Below, in pieces: positions 11,319 to 22,471 of a stretch of DNA of 64,000 nucleotides. The notes below the pieces were generated by a model that had not been told where the DNA came from, ran no database searches, and was given only the letters and a program-made list of their open reading frames with translations. The DNA comes from Ceratorhiza oryzae-sativae (Eukaryota > Basidiomycota > Agaricomycetes > Cantharellales > Ceratobasidiaceae). A program made the position numbers and the translations under genes. The stretch is taken from assembly GCA_030998015.1 (NCBI GenBank), contig JARWMV010000011.1, positions 186,001-250,000 on the forward strand, given 5' to 3'. Every line of letters begins with the position of its first letter. Positions within the stretch are counted from its first letter, which is position 1.

Positions 11319-12440
11319 TGAGAATGGTGAGTGCTGAAGAGTCTGAGGGATGAAAGCAGACATGGATAGTGTGGTAGGTTCGGAGTGTATTTGATAATAG
11401 ACTGATAGAGTTGTGCGATATATGATGTGGATCATTCGAAGATGTATTATTAGCGGTCAATCATTTTGTATACTGAAAGAAGCCATAGTGTGCGGAGCCT
11501 CTTGTGACGCGTATTACAATACAAACAACAAAGAGTCCCTGATATATATTGAGTTTGAATGTATTCAGTATTTGGTTCAAGGAAACGCTCTTCATTTAGT
11601 GTCGCAAGGTCATTTAGCTTATACGCATACCACTCAAAAGTGAATCGGGCTAAGTTTCCTCGTTACTCTGCATGTATGCGGGGTTTAGTTTGAAAGCAGG
11701 CAAGAAGCCTCACGTGATCAGTTGACGGCATTCACGACTTGCTTTCAACGTCGATCATGCGTGGTGGAAACATGCCAAGCGGTGACGGGCATCTTGCCCT
11801 GTATGTATCATCTTCTTTCATTTCATTTCACTTGTGCATTTCTGAAGGAGTCATTTCTCTTTGTCTTCTAGTTTAGCAGTCATTGACACTTTATTCATAC
11901 AATAACCCTCTACTTGTCGTGGGCTCGGGCGACAAAGGGCACTTTTGTCGGCTCACTTAAGACCTTCTAATGTCACTTTGGGGAGTCGCGAAAGCCGCCC
12001 TCGAATCCTCTGATCGAAAGTCCAATACCACCACCCCACTAAACGATCGACCCAGCTTCGACAATAAAAATAGCCTCAGCCACCGCAACCGATGAAGAAT
12101 ATACTGCCGCCGAATATGGGTTGTATGAATTTATTTTTTTTTCTGGGCAAAAAAGTCCTTTTTCGCTACGATGGGCAATTGGCACATCGTCATCCAGGGA
12201 CGGATATCGTTCTCCGTTGGCCGGATTTCCTATTTCACTTGTCGGGCTATGATCGTGACTGGATGTGCGGGCTGGCCCGACGCTAGACTAGTACCGAGGA
12301 TTGAATTATGCCACACAGCAGAACCAGAGGAACCCGGAACGTGACTCGCAAGGCTCACTTTTCTTGCTAGGCTTATTCTCTCGATTTAACGCATGGTTTA
12401 ACCCCCGTTCTGAAGCATGGCATAGTTTGCCTTGGTGCGC
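11319..12440. other. 3' flank of B-a and gene-poor DNA
   Basis: The first 140 bases remain similar to the region after B-b, for example around GTGGATCATTC at about 11430 and its counterpart near 26075. This shows the duplication reaches beyond the coding sequence. Beyond that no gene is recognised. Confidence 0.45.
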
Positions 12441-12462
12441 GTAGCAAATCAACCTAGGCAAC

Positions 12463-12992
12463 TTGATAGAATGGCCACAGCGGCAAACGAATGGAACAAA
12501 AGCTATATGCCTGAAACTTGACCTCGCAGATCTCGTGTCAGTTCGAAAGCCCGCGGATGGGTTCAAACGGTTACGGCATCTTGTACTCGCGATTCGACAC
12601 AAATATCCTCGGTCATTAGCATTAATTTACACGGCTTCTCATACCGACACTCCTCAAAGTTATTCATATAGCTTACTTCAACCTTCACTCACGGCACTGT
12701 TACTCGCAGTCCTCCATAAGGGCTTGTCATCTGGGAACTACTCGGCGAAGCCGACGAGATCTTGGCAGCCTGCGGATGATTGGGGAAGCGATGCATCATT
12801 CTCAGAACAGGTTCGTGCGTACCATTATCCCCCACATGGGCATCACATTATGACGATCCCCTAGAGGAACTACTCCCTATTGCTCGTACCGCCAAGCGAC
12901 CCGGTGGGCAAAGCGTCATATCGGTTTCAGTGGATCCAGGACCGCGCATTCTCGTTCGTATCGTCTCAACGCTATTTTCATTTCGGCAATAG
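12463..12992 (+). pseudogene. Decayed short-chain dehydrogenase fragment
   Basis: Two fragments match the neighbouring dehydrogenases. At about 12493-12570 the reading is LKLDLADLVSVRKPADGFKR, like [17 protein letters not shown] of the two copies downstream. At about 12870-12955 there is a VISVSVDPG stretch like IISVSLHPG near the C-terminus. The glycine-rich NAD(P) motif and the Y-x-x-x-K site are absent. It is a remnant of the same tandem family, on the same strand. Confidence 0.7.
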
Positions 12993-13326
12993 AGTATCAT
13001 CAATACCTAGGTTGCTAGATATGCTGCTCTTCCTGAATGCTTCGTCATGATAAGCCGCGAGTGGTTCTGAAATGGCTGTCCCTACCGAGCCTTTCCTGCT
13101 TCAGGACGGGGCGGGGGTTACCGATAGCGAACCACGAAACGGTCACCGAGAAACTTTGGAGATTGGTTTGAAGGGCCGGCGGAAGACACTCGATTTAGCA
13201 AAAAGGGGGATTTTTTTTTCACGTGCGTCTATCAAGTGGCTAATTATAACAGCGTAGAGGCTGAGAATAATCACGTGGAAACCGGACACAGTTTGAAGCC
13301 CGAGGGACTTCTTCTCAACGACGACA

Positions 13327-14790
13327 ATGGGCAGCACTATCTCCGTAATCTTTCCACCCAAGTCGCTTTTCACTGTCGAACAGATCCCCGATCTAACGGG
13401 ACAGGTCATCATTGTTACAGGGTGGGGACTGGGAACTAGTTCTGGGTTCAAACGCTGACTCTCGTGATAGAGGGAATGCAGGAATTGGAAAGGAAACCTG
13501 TAAAGTATGTTGCAAATCCGACCAAGCGTCCTCAACAACATTTATCCTCTGATTAAATAGGCACTCATGAACAAAGGTGCTAAAGTCTACTTGGCTGCAC
13601 GCGACAAGGTCAAGGCAGCCGATGCGCTCGAATGGCTTAAAAACGAGACGGGAGGCAAGGTGGCTACTTTCTTAGAGTTGGATCTTGCGAACCTGGCGTC
13701 GGTACGGAGAGCGGCAGAAGAGTTCAAGAGGTGAGTTTGGTGTTGTGCTTCCGTTGATACTCTGACGTGGCGATTTGCACTAGCAAGGAACAAGAGCTCC
13801 ATGTCCTTTTCAATAATGCGTGAGTACGAACCAACCCTGTGGAATGCTCGACAATCCTCACAGGTGATGTCTCACAGTGGCGTGATGCTTCCTCCTGTCA
13901 CTATGCGAACGTCAGACGGCTACGACCTACAGTTTGGGACAAACGTACTCGGCCATTACCTTTTCACGACTCTTCTACTCCCCACTCTGATTCATACCGC
14001 TAAAAATTCGCCTATATCTGGTGAGTACGCTATGGTCATGTGGAAGCTCCTAATATAACGTCTAGTCGTTCAGGCGGGCACGCGCGAGTTATCAATACCT
14101 CGAGTATGGCCATGTGGCATCCTCCAAAAGGGGGTATCGCATGGGATACTCTAGGAACGGACGAGAATAGCCAGAAAGCATGCAAGCAGGTTGGGTCCTT
14201 GTCTTTATACGGGCAGAGTAAATTGGTACGCGATTCTCGTTTCTCTTGATGAATTAAACGGGGGTTACGACACGGGAGATAAAGGGCAATGTGTTGTTCT
14301 CGAACGAACTCGCTAGGCGATACGCAGACCAAGGGATCATTTCTGTATCGCTACATCCTGGTAAGAGTGCCACGCTGGCATTGATATCAGCACCTAAATC
14401 TCGTTTATAATACAGGTGCCATAAAATCTGACCTACATAGGCACGTTACCTGGTGGATCCCACCAGCGATTACAAACTTTTTGCTGGTAATTATATCTCT
14501 CCCCCTCACGCGCTTATGGTTTACGAGTCGGGTTAGGATATGGCACTGCATACGGGAGCCCAAGGTGCCATCTCTCAGTTGTATGCGGGCACCACCCCTG
14601 ATGCAGAGCATCTCAACGGCAAGGTAGTCTCTATGCCATTTTGTTGCGTCTATTACTCATCGTCCGGCCACGTTGCCTTCAGTTCTTGGTTCCTTGGGCT
14701 CGAGAGATGGACGCAGGAGCGATTGCGAAAGACGAGCAACTCGCGCAGAGGCTGTGGACCTGGTGCGAAGAACAGGTTAAACGACATTAA
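13327..14790 (+). CDS. Short-chain dehydrogenase/reductase (copy 1)
   Basis: A cytosolic NAD(P)-dependent oxidoreductase of the classical/extended SDR type; the substrate cannot be read from sequence. Ten exons stay in frame (13327-13421, 13471-13504, 13561-13730, 13784-13819, 13878-14020, 14074-14225, 14285-14360, 14416-14486, 14537-14623, 14683-14790), giving 323 aa. Visible motifs are TGGNAGIG (cofactor loop), LDLAN, NNAG, the serine of INTSS and the catalytic YGQSK. Length and layout resemble fungal relatives of retinol dehydrogenase/WWOX. It is followed 1 kb downstream by a close paralogue with nearly the same exon lengths, so the pair arose by tandem duplication. No break seen. Confidence 0.88.
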
Positions 14791-15787
14791 GTGAACTAGA
14801 CTCGTCATAGAAGTAGAGACGGGTCATTTTGTACTCAAATAAACAAGATGGCCGTCAATAGTCATGCACACCAAGCTCAATATAAAATATTGCCAGGAGT
14901 TGTGGTTGACATTGAAATAGAGAAACCCAATACCGTGCTATCATGGATTTCTTGTGTTTGGTCAACTTCCCCCAAGGGTGTGCAGGATTGGGTTCGGGGA
15001 CGCACAGTCCAGCCTGGCACTCATCACCACCTAATGGCGATTACATGGCCGATCGATTGGCAGGCCGCGCGGGTATGGTCGGCCCGGCAAGTAGCCGATT
15101 ACTGCTATCGATTCGTTCATTTTCCCCACAATGGTATTTCATAAATAAACAACTGGAAGGTCTATTCGTACAGCGTAAACGTAGTCCCATGCTGTCCAAA
15201 GCGTAGTACCGGTCCCCAAGTAACTTGTAACTGCATGAGCGATCATATCGAATGAGCGAAGAATATAACCACGAGAAATAGGTTGGTCTACCTCCGCTGT
15301 CCAGAGCAAAGTGGCGCACTTGGGGCCTCGCGGATTTGTGCACACATTAAAATGAAAACAGCAACCCATTACCATCGCACATTGTGATGTAAGCATGAAG
15401 ATCAAAGGGCAAGCAACAAAGTAGTCAGGGCGCCTCCATCCCATGGCCACCAGAAACATTTCCCACTAATTTGATCTCAAAATTGAGTAGAGTTCATTTA
15501 TTTGGAATGTAAGGAGCGTGTGGTCTTTTGGGAGTAGCTTTGGAGATTGTGGATGCTATGGTTGCGATCGAGTGGACGTTGTTTATCAGGACCCTTAGCC
15601 AGGCGTAATTTGAAATTGTGTTGATCGCCGGGCTCCTGAGGCATGAGGCCGGTGGCCGAACTTCTTCGTCGATCGCCCTCCACCTCTTGGTTCGTGGGCC
15701 GGCAGAGATGACGCGGCTGCTCTGAGTGCTCACTGGCGAAACGCTATTTATTCCACCTGGCCCACCTTCGTCTGAACCACCACCATC
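14791..15787. other. Spacer between the two dehydrogenases
   Basis: Open frames occur on both strands here, but none resembles a known family or shows a consistent exon structure. I see no supported gene. Confidence 0.4.
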
Positions 15788-17225
15788 ATGGGTAATCAAT
15801 TTTCGCAAGCATTTCCACCTACCCCTTTGTTCACCGTCGAGCAAATTCCCGACCTGTCTGGGCAGGTCGTGATAGTCACAGGGTAAGCAACCCGCGATAC
15901 GCCTAGTGAATTGTAATCTAACGCCCAACAGAGGGAACGCTGGTGTTGGGAAAGAGACATGTAAAGTTCGTGCAACCCACGTGGCACGCCATGTCGGAGC
16001 GCGGCTAACCGCTCTGTGTCTTGCAGGCACTATTGAACAAGAACGCAAAGGTCTACTTGGCTGCACGAAGCAAATCCAAGGCAGACGACGCGATTAAATG
16101 GCTGAAGGAAGAGACCGGAAAGGAGCCAATCTTCTTGGAACTTGACCTGGCGAATTTGGACTCGATCAAAAAGGCGGCCGAAGAGTTCAAGAGGCAAGTT
16201 ACTTTCGTCCAATCGCTAATCCTGATATTTACCTCGATTTATTATTAGCAAGGAGCAAGAACTACACGTCTTGTTCAACAATGCGTGAGCCGTTATCCAT
16301 TGTGCGTAGCTTTTGATCATTGATCATTCCGCAGCGGTGTCATGGCATGTCCCGTCGAAATGAAAACCAAAGAAGGCTATGATCTCCAATTCGGGACCAA
16401 CGTACTCGGCCACTTTTACTTCACAAAACTCTTGCTACCATTACTCATTCATACTGCGAAAAACTCGCCCGCTGCACGTGAGTTGGTCGACTTCTTATCT
16501 CCCATAAAGGATTGACCCGATTTGATCCAGACGGTTACGCTCGCGTCATCAATACGTCCAGTTCAGCCATCAACATGGCGCCAAAGGGCTACGTTGTCTG
16601 GGAATCACTCGGAACTGACGCCGCTAGCGACGAACGGTGCAAGAAACTAGGCACATATGCTTTGTATGCTCAGAGTAAAGTTGTATGTCTCTGTCTCAGA
16701 CCAAGTGTACCTGTTCGCGGGCTCATATCTTTTGGTGATACAGGGGAATGTTCTGTTCTCGAACGCGCTCACAAAACGTTACGGGGATCAAGGGATCGTA
16801 TCCGTATCTCTCAATCCAGGTTCGTGTGCTCAGCGGACAACATGCGCAAGAGGTAACAGCTGTTTTTTAGGAAACCTGAAGACCGAGTTGCAGAGACATC
16901 TTACCGGGATCACGGCGCGAATTATAGTACGATAGCAAACTTCTTCATTCACCACACTAACCATACTTTCTTTAGGATCTCCTCCTGTATCCAGCAAGCT
17001 ATGGCGCCTTGACCCAGCTTTGGGCTGGAACATGCCAGATATGGAGCAGCACAACGGAAAGGTGAGAAGCTTGAACGGAAGCCTGATGCTTAGAGTTTGA
17101 CGTTAAACTTGGGTTAGTTTTTGATTCCGTGGGCAAGGATCGGAGATGCCGGTGCTTTCAGCCGTGACGAGCAGCTTGCCGACAAGCTTTGGCAATGGTG
17201 CGAAGAGCAGGTCAAGTCTCATTGA
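15788..17225 (+). CDS. Short-chain dehydrogenase/reductase (copy 2), late frameshift
   Basis: Paralogue of the gene at 13327. Exons 15788-15882, 15932-15965, 16027-16193, 16249-16284, 16335-16477, 16531-16682, 16744-16819, 16871-16926 and 16976 onward mostly repeat the lengths seen in copy 1. Motifs are TGGNAGVG, LDLANL, NNAG, INTSSSA and YAQSK, so cofactor and catalytic sites are intact. The intron after 16193 begins GC instead of GT (GCAAGT). Near 17030 one base appears to be missing against copy 1 (AGT.PD..... NGK region). Without it the protein would end about 30 residues early; restoring frame gives the expected tail ending at the stop 17223-17225. Either a recent mutation or an assembly error. 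Confidence 0.82.
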
Positions 17226-18029
17226 CCTGGATACACAACTTTTCCCTGACGCCCAACGGGCATTGTCTCGTCTGACAAGCCAGTGCGAGTGTGGGATGCG
17301 CATACAGGTGCTGCAGTTGGTCAACCACTTGTGACATGATAGACTATCTGATTTTTTTCTGCGATCCTATTTTGTAAATATATCCACCAGCGAAGAAAAC
17401 AAATGATCTGATTGACTGGGTCTCACCCCGATGTATATACGCTGTTGCATAACTATTCTGTCCACATAAGTCGGAAATATGAGATCATTGAAACATCCGA
17501 ATTCAGTAGGAATACGGCCAAACAGTCTCGGTTTCTCCTAAGCTTAAAGTCTCGGGCCAGGTGAATCTCTTCAACTGTTTGCTCATTTTTCATGGCCTCA
17601 AGTTCAGCATGCTCATACAGGCCTTGACTCTTAATCGGTGCCCCTGCATAACTTGCGTCTCGCCACTTGGCGTTAAAAATTTGACAATATCAATTTCTTT
17701 CCTGTAGGGCCATGTTCGAATGGCATTCTGGTCTGGAATTATGTGTGCTCTGCATACCCCACTCCATCTTCGGCATTGGTTCTTTATATGAAGCTTCTGC
17801 GACGCATATACCTATTGCACTGGGACTCAAGCTGGTAGCGCGCTGATTTTCGTCACTCTTGCATACTATCTGCTTGTGTTTTGTATCGAGATTCAACGGC
17901 CAGACCTGAAAGCTGATGTAAACTTTGAATTCGCCTATGGCAATATTGTCGAGTGGTTATCGCAAAATCAGATGTACATATGAAAGCATCACTTGTTCGA
18001 TACGAAAATGGACGCCGCTGAGCTGAGCT
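17226..18029. other. Intergenic, no gene seen
   Basis: Convergent 3' flanks of the dehydrogenase and the secreted-protein gene. Nothing coding or repetitive is recognised. Confidence 0.4.
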
Positions 18030-18909
18030 TTAGCGGGACATACGGAACACAGTCTGGGCTGTAGCCAATCCGCCAGCCGAGTTACGTTTCGGACAGTACA
18101 AGTGGATTCGGTTCAGCTCCGTAGCACTACTGGACACACTCGGTTGCCCATCGTCGCCGTAATTGTGCCCATACTGAAGGTTCGTAGCGTTCACCCAAAA
18201 CGTACCATAGCAGCTCGGGGCGTATTTACTGCCTTGGTATATGTGTTTGTCCGGCTTTGATGCTCCGGTCCAAAAGTAGTTGTTCCAGTCGTCACCGCCT
18301 TCACTGACTGGAGTATAAAAGTTGAAGGGAATCGAGGCCTTGGTGTTCATGTCCTTGGCGGGGATGCAGGGCTTTGCTGCAACATAGTATGGCGGAGGTC
18401 CGTTCGGGTTCTAGAGGTACAAGTGATCAGCATACGGCACGAAGCCTATGAATAACACACTTACCGTGACTGCAAGGCATTGGTTTAGACTCGGGATATA
18501 GAATCGACCATACGCGTTCAGGAAACGACTGCCCGTCTCAGAATAGGCTGGGTTGCACCACTACGAATACAGTGCCAAGATTATAGCCAATATCTCGTCA
18601 CATAGTCTTTTTAGAACTCACCTGAAACTCAACCGTGATGTTGGGATGCTTGCCCGTTGTATAGTATGCAAGCTCTTTGCGCGAGTTGAAAGCGTAAGGC
18701 TTCAAGCCGACTTGTTCTAGGGCCGAGCGTTGATCAGTCGAGACACAATTTGATCATCTGCGATCGAGATCCTCACTTTTGCCAGTCTTATCATAAAATG
18801 GACCGGTGATCAAAACACCAGATTCGTACTTGATGCATTTAGTGGTAGCAGCCCAAGCAGAGCTAATTGCAAGAACACCGGCGGCTAGGAGGGATGCACA
18901 GCGAGTCAT
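18030..18909 (-). CDS. Small secreted protein, unknown function
   Basis: Four exons (18909-18777, 18716-18622, 18560-18465, 18410-18030) give 234 aa in one frame. Residues 1-21 (MTRCASLLAAGVLAISSAWAA) form a typical signal peptide ending at an A-x-A-like site. There is no membrane segment or anchor afterwards. The mature part holds several cysteines (TKCIKY, FQWCNP, NQCLAV, KPCIP, PSCYG, LYCPK) and many aromatic residues, consistent with a disulfide-bonded extracellular protein. I do not recognise a domain. Secretion is well supported; any enzymatic or host-interaction role would be guesswork. Confidence 0.78.
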
Positions 18910-19786
18910 GTCGAGGTAGAGGTCGAGGGGCTCTATATCAGAGGCGAGAGGATCACGGTCCCTTATATGCCTTTTTGCTGTCCCTGCAAGCGGAAAGCCC
19001 ACGGTCTCATCAGGCCGCCAAGAGACGGACGATCAGGGACACAAGGTCAGTCTTCACAGCCGCTCAGCCCACGGTGATGCTGATCACGAGCTAACCCGAG
19101 CAACATGATTGCATGTTGAATTTTATTCAAGTTAGCTCGCGGCTTTTTATTTCGAGGTTGGGCGGTTCAGCAAGGTAATCCAAACTGATTTGGTCGCTTG
19201 TATATTGGAATCAAATATCATCAAACTGAGGTTTGCGTATGTGAGCATTCAAGAATGTGGCTGTGTTTCCCATCACCGAAGCCGCCGAAGTTGACTAAAA
19301 CTCGGACGTTCTTAACGATAGTCTATGGGATAACCCAGGTTCGGATCACTCCTATCATCAAGAAAAGTGGGCATGTGGTCTTAAAATAGGGACGTGGCCA
19401 AGGTGCCAGTTGTGTCAAGGCGTGGATTCGAATCCAAGAGGATGCCGAACTCAGACAATCAATACCGAACCTGCTCGATCCACCAACCAATAAATGAGGC
19501 CTCAGAGAGAATTTAGGTTTTGAAAATGTGGTGCGGCATCGTGGTGGAACTGCGCGGACTACTCGGGTTACGGTATTCGTCTGGCGAAAGCCAATTGTCT
19601 ACCGAGACATGATGCATGAATACAACTTTAGGGTAGTAATTCCCCACTAAATATGTCATGTATAATTGAGCTATGGTTCAATTTCTGCATATATTTCTCG
19701 ACCCTTTGGTGTATGTTTATACACTCAAGGCTGTGTTCCACCCACCGCAAAGCGGCCGCCGAAGTGAGGCGGACATTGGGATAAAT
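18910..19786. other. Intergenic upstream of the secreted-protein gene
   Basis: No supported gene. A short stretch near 19393-19440 looks like weak tRNA promoter boxes but does not fold as a tRNA. Confidence 0.4.
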
Positions 19787-20011
19787 TGTAGAACATTCAT
19801 TTATTCCCGAGAATGTACGAGAAGATCGATTCAGTAATCGATTCAATCTTATATGCGCGGTATATGCCAGCACCATTCGACGTGACCCACCCATAATCGC
19901 AGGGTATAAAGAAGGGCTCTGCGAACCCCTCATCCCCATCGATTCACTCAACCATTCACATTCTTTTGTAACTCTATTCTAGACCTTTATAATATAAATT
20001 TGGTTTCAACA
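19787..20011 (+). mobile_element. Solo copia-type LTR with target-site duplication
   Basis: The 225-bp unit starts TGTAGAACATTCAT, like the LTRs of the full element at 33502. It shares the same landmarks in order: CAGTAATCGA, a GGGTATAAA box, CACATTCTTTTGTAA and an ATATAA-rich end. It ends TTTCAACA and is flanked by TAAAT on both sides (19782-19786 and 20012-20016). It is a diverged relative of that element's LTR, left after loss of the internal part. Confidence 0.85.
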
Positions 20012-20494
20012 TAAATGCTATGCCCCATTTTCGGATAAGGGGAGAGAGAGGCGAGGCCGCCTATGTATGATACTTGATTCCCAGCAGTCACATTGACGGC
20101 ACTGCGTTAACCCGTGCAGAGGCACTATCTGTTCACTCGGCGGAAGCCAATTTGATTGGTTTGGGTCGGCTAGAGCGCGAGTTCTAGCAATAAAATAAGA
20201 ACCTGTAGCACGCACTACTTCGATCCAGGAGGTACTTGATAAGCTTTTTTGGGCCTGGGCTCCGGCTGGCAAATTACATTTTGGCCGAGCTGTGAAGCTA
20301 GGATTCTTGGGCAGGCCGCTATGAAAGACACAAAATGATTGGTACCACAGTAATCAGTAATTTTGGATGCTTAATCGTCCATTCAGAGTGGCATTTTAGT
20401 GTATATGCTGGATTCTCGGTATCCTGTGGTTATTGCCACGTGGTCGGGATCAAACATGAATATCCACTTAAGCGCCGGATGGTTGTTCCGCATC
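20012..20494. other. Upstream region of RFT1
   Basis: No gene recognised. The reading frame of RFT1 continues upstream of 20495 but the extra residues lack similarity to the family. Confidence 0.4.
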
Positions 20495-22301
20495 ATGACC
20501 AACACAAACCAAGTGAAGCCGCACCGAAGTCCAGACAATGGCGACCTGGCCAATGGATCCGTCAAATCTGCATATTCGTTGATTGCATTACAAGTTTTAT
20601 CTCGGTTGGCTACATTCACGCTGAACCAAATTCTCCTGAGGCTAGCGTCACCCAGAGTGTTTGGCACAGCAGCTATTCAACTCGATCTCTTGCTATCGAC
20701 AGTTCTTTTTATCTCTAGGGAAGGTGTTAGAAATGCACTGCTTCGAGTTCCCCGAGAGTCTCTGAACTTGCCTACCGTAGTGAATGTGTCTGCTCTTCCT
20801 GTCCTACTTGGCGCTCCTCTTGCTTTTTTCATCGCCACTGGCTACCGAACGATCGCTTCCGATGCAACCCGAGACCAACCGCATTTCGACCTTGCAATAT
20901 CCATTTATGCGGCCGCAGCCCTGGTCGATCTCCTTTCCGAACCACTCTACAACAGAGCCCAAGGCCACATGCGGTTCAACATACGTGTCAAAGCTGAGGG
21001 CACAGCCATCATTTCTCGAAGCGTATTCACTGTTATTGCACTTTATATCGCGGGAGAAGACTGGAGCCTTGTCGCCTTTGCAGGTGGGCAGCTGGCATAT
21101 GCTCTCACGGTTTTTGGAAGTTACGTCAGGTCGTTTATGGGAGAACGTGGCGCACTTCAGATATTGCCTCGACGAGTGTCTGAAGGTGGGAAACGGTGAG
21201 TCTCAGTGAACTCAGGCCATCTAATTCTGAAACGCGCTTGCAGCAAACTAACTTTTGACCCAACGTCATCAAAGCTTGCATTGACTATGACCGGCCAGTC
21301 CATCTTCAAACACTTTCTGACCGAGGGGGATCGAATCGTTATTTCTCGTGTCTCGCCCCTTGAGGATCAGGGAGGCTATGCGGTTGCGTCGAACTATGGT
21401 CTGTGCTTAAGTTCTCTTGGTCGCTAGTGGAACTTACGTTTTTTTTCAGGTTCACTTGTCGCACGCATCCTTTTCCAGCCGATTGAGGAGTCAACTCGCT
21501 TATATTTTTCAAAGGTCCTGTCTGCTCAGCCCGACTCCAGAGAATCGGATGCTCCACCACAAGTTCCTTCCAAGTCTGCATTAACTCAGGCAGTGACGAC
21601 ACTGCAGTCTATCCTTTTCCTGCATGCCCATCTTGCGCTGGCCTTGGCCACCCTCCTGTCGCCCCTTATCCCGTTCCTCTCAACGATCCTCCTACCACCG
21701 CAATACCGATCCACAGCCGCTCCACGCATTCTTCGCACATACTGCGCGTACATACCCGCCATGGGCATGAACGGCATTCTAGAGGCCTTTGTCCATGCTA
21801 CAGCATCGCCCAAACAGCTCCAAGCCCAAGCTCGATGGATGGTTCTGTTTTCGCTCACGTTTATCGCTGGCGTGACGGCTGGTGCGACCGGGACGCTGGG
21901 TATTCACTGGGACGATACCATGCTGGTGTGGGCAAACGTTGCAAACTTGGGTGCGAGGGCTCTGTACGGCTGGCTCTTTGCTCGGAAGTATTTCTCGGGT
22001 GTGCCGGGGCTTTTGAGTTTTTCGAGTGTGCGTCCGAGTATAGCGGGGACTGTCATGTTTGGGATCGGGGGTTTGATTGCGAGGTGGAGCGAGACGAATT
22101 TTGATCAAACTGGTGCAAGAATCAAGCATGCGGGTGTATGTATCGGGTGTGGGGTCGTTAGCCTGGCGGTCTGGTGAGTGGTTCGTCGTAAGCCTTGTCG
22201 CCGTGTCTTTGACGAAGACTCCATGGCATAGTTTATGGGTAGACAGGAGGCGATTCATGAGTATTGCTAAAGGACTTCAGCATCGTAAAAAGGCTGACTA
22301 A
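20495..22301 (+). CDS. RFT1: RFT1 family protein of dolichol-linked oligosaccharide assembly
   Basis: RFT1 is a multi-span endoplasmic reticulum protein needed for building the lipid-linked sugar donor of N-glycosylation; it was long proposed to flip Man5GlcNAc2-PP-dolichol. Four exons (20495-21195, 21244-21398, 21450-22173, 22232-22301) give 549 aa in one frame. The N-terminal part carries hallmark stretches: LQVLSRLATFTLNQILLRLAS, LDLLLSTVLFISREGVR and, later, EGDRIVISRVSPLEDQGGYA and RILFQPIEE. Many hydrophobic segments follow. The start at 20495 fits the usual N-terminus just before SAYSLIALQ. The last exon is short and basic (RRRF...HRKKAD), a plausible ER retention tail. It converges on TDP1-b with a gap of 170 bases. 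Confidence 0.93.
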
Positions 22302-22471
22302 ATATTGCCATGATTAATGGACATCATTGCACGGGATCAATCAATCGCGTATAGTCAACGCAAAACAAGATAGCTTGTATTTCCCCAAATACCTTAATGT
22401 AGGGTCTAATCCATACAACTTTGGCGCAAAATAAAATACCTCATAATCGTGAGCCCAATGAAAGTCGACCA

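Noticed and set aside
19393..19440. Possible tRNA gene (A-box-like TGGCCAAGGTG and B-box-like GGATTCGAATCC)
   Set aside because: Acceptor and anticodon stems do not pair, so at most it is a decayed tRNA-derived repeat.
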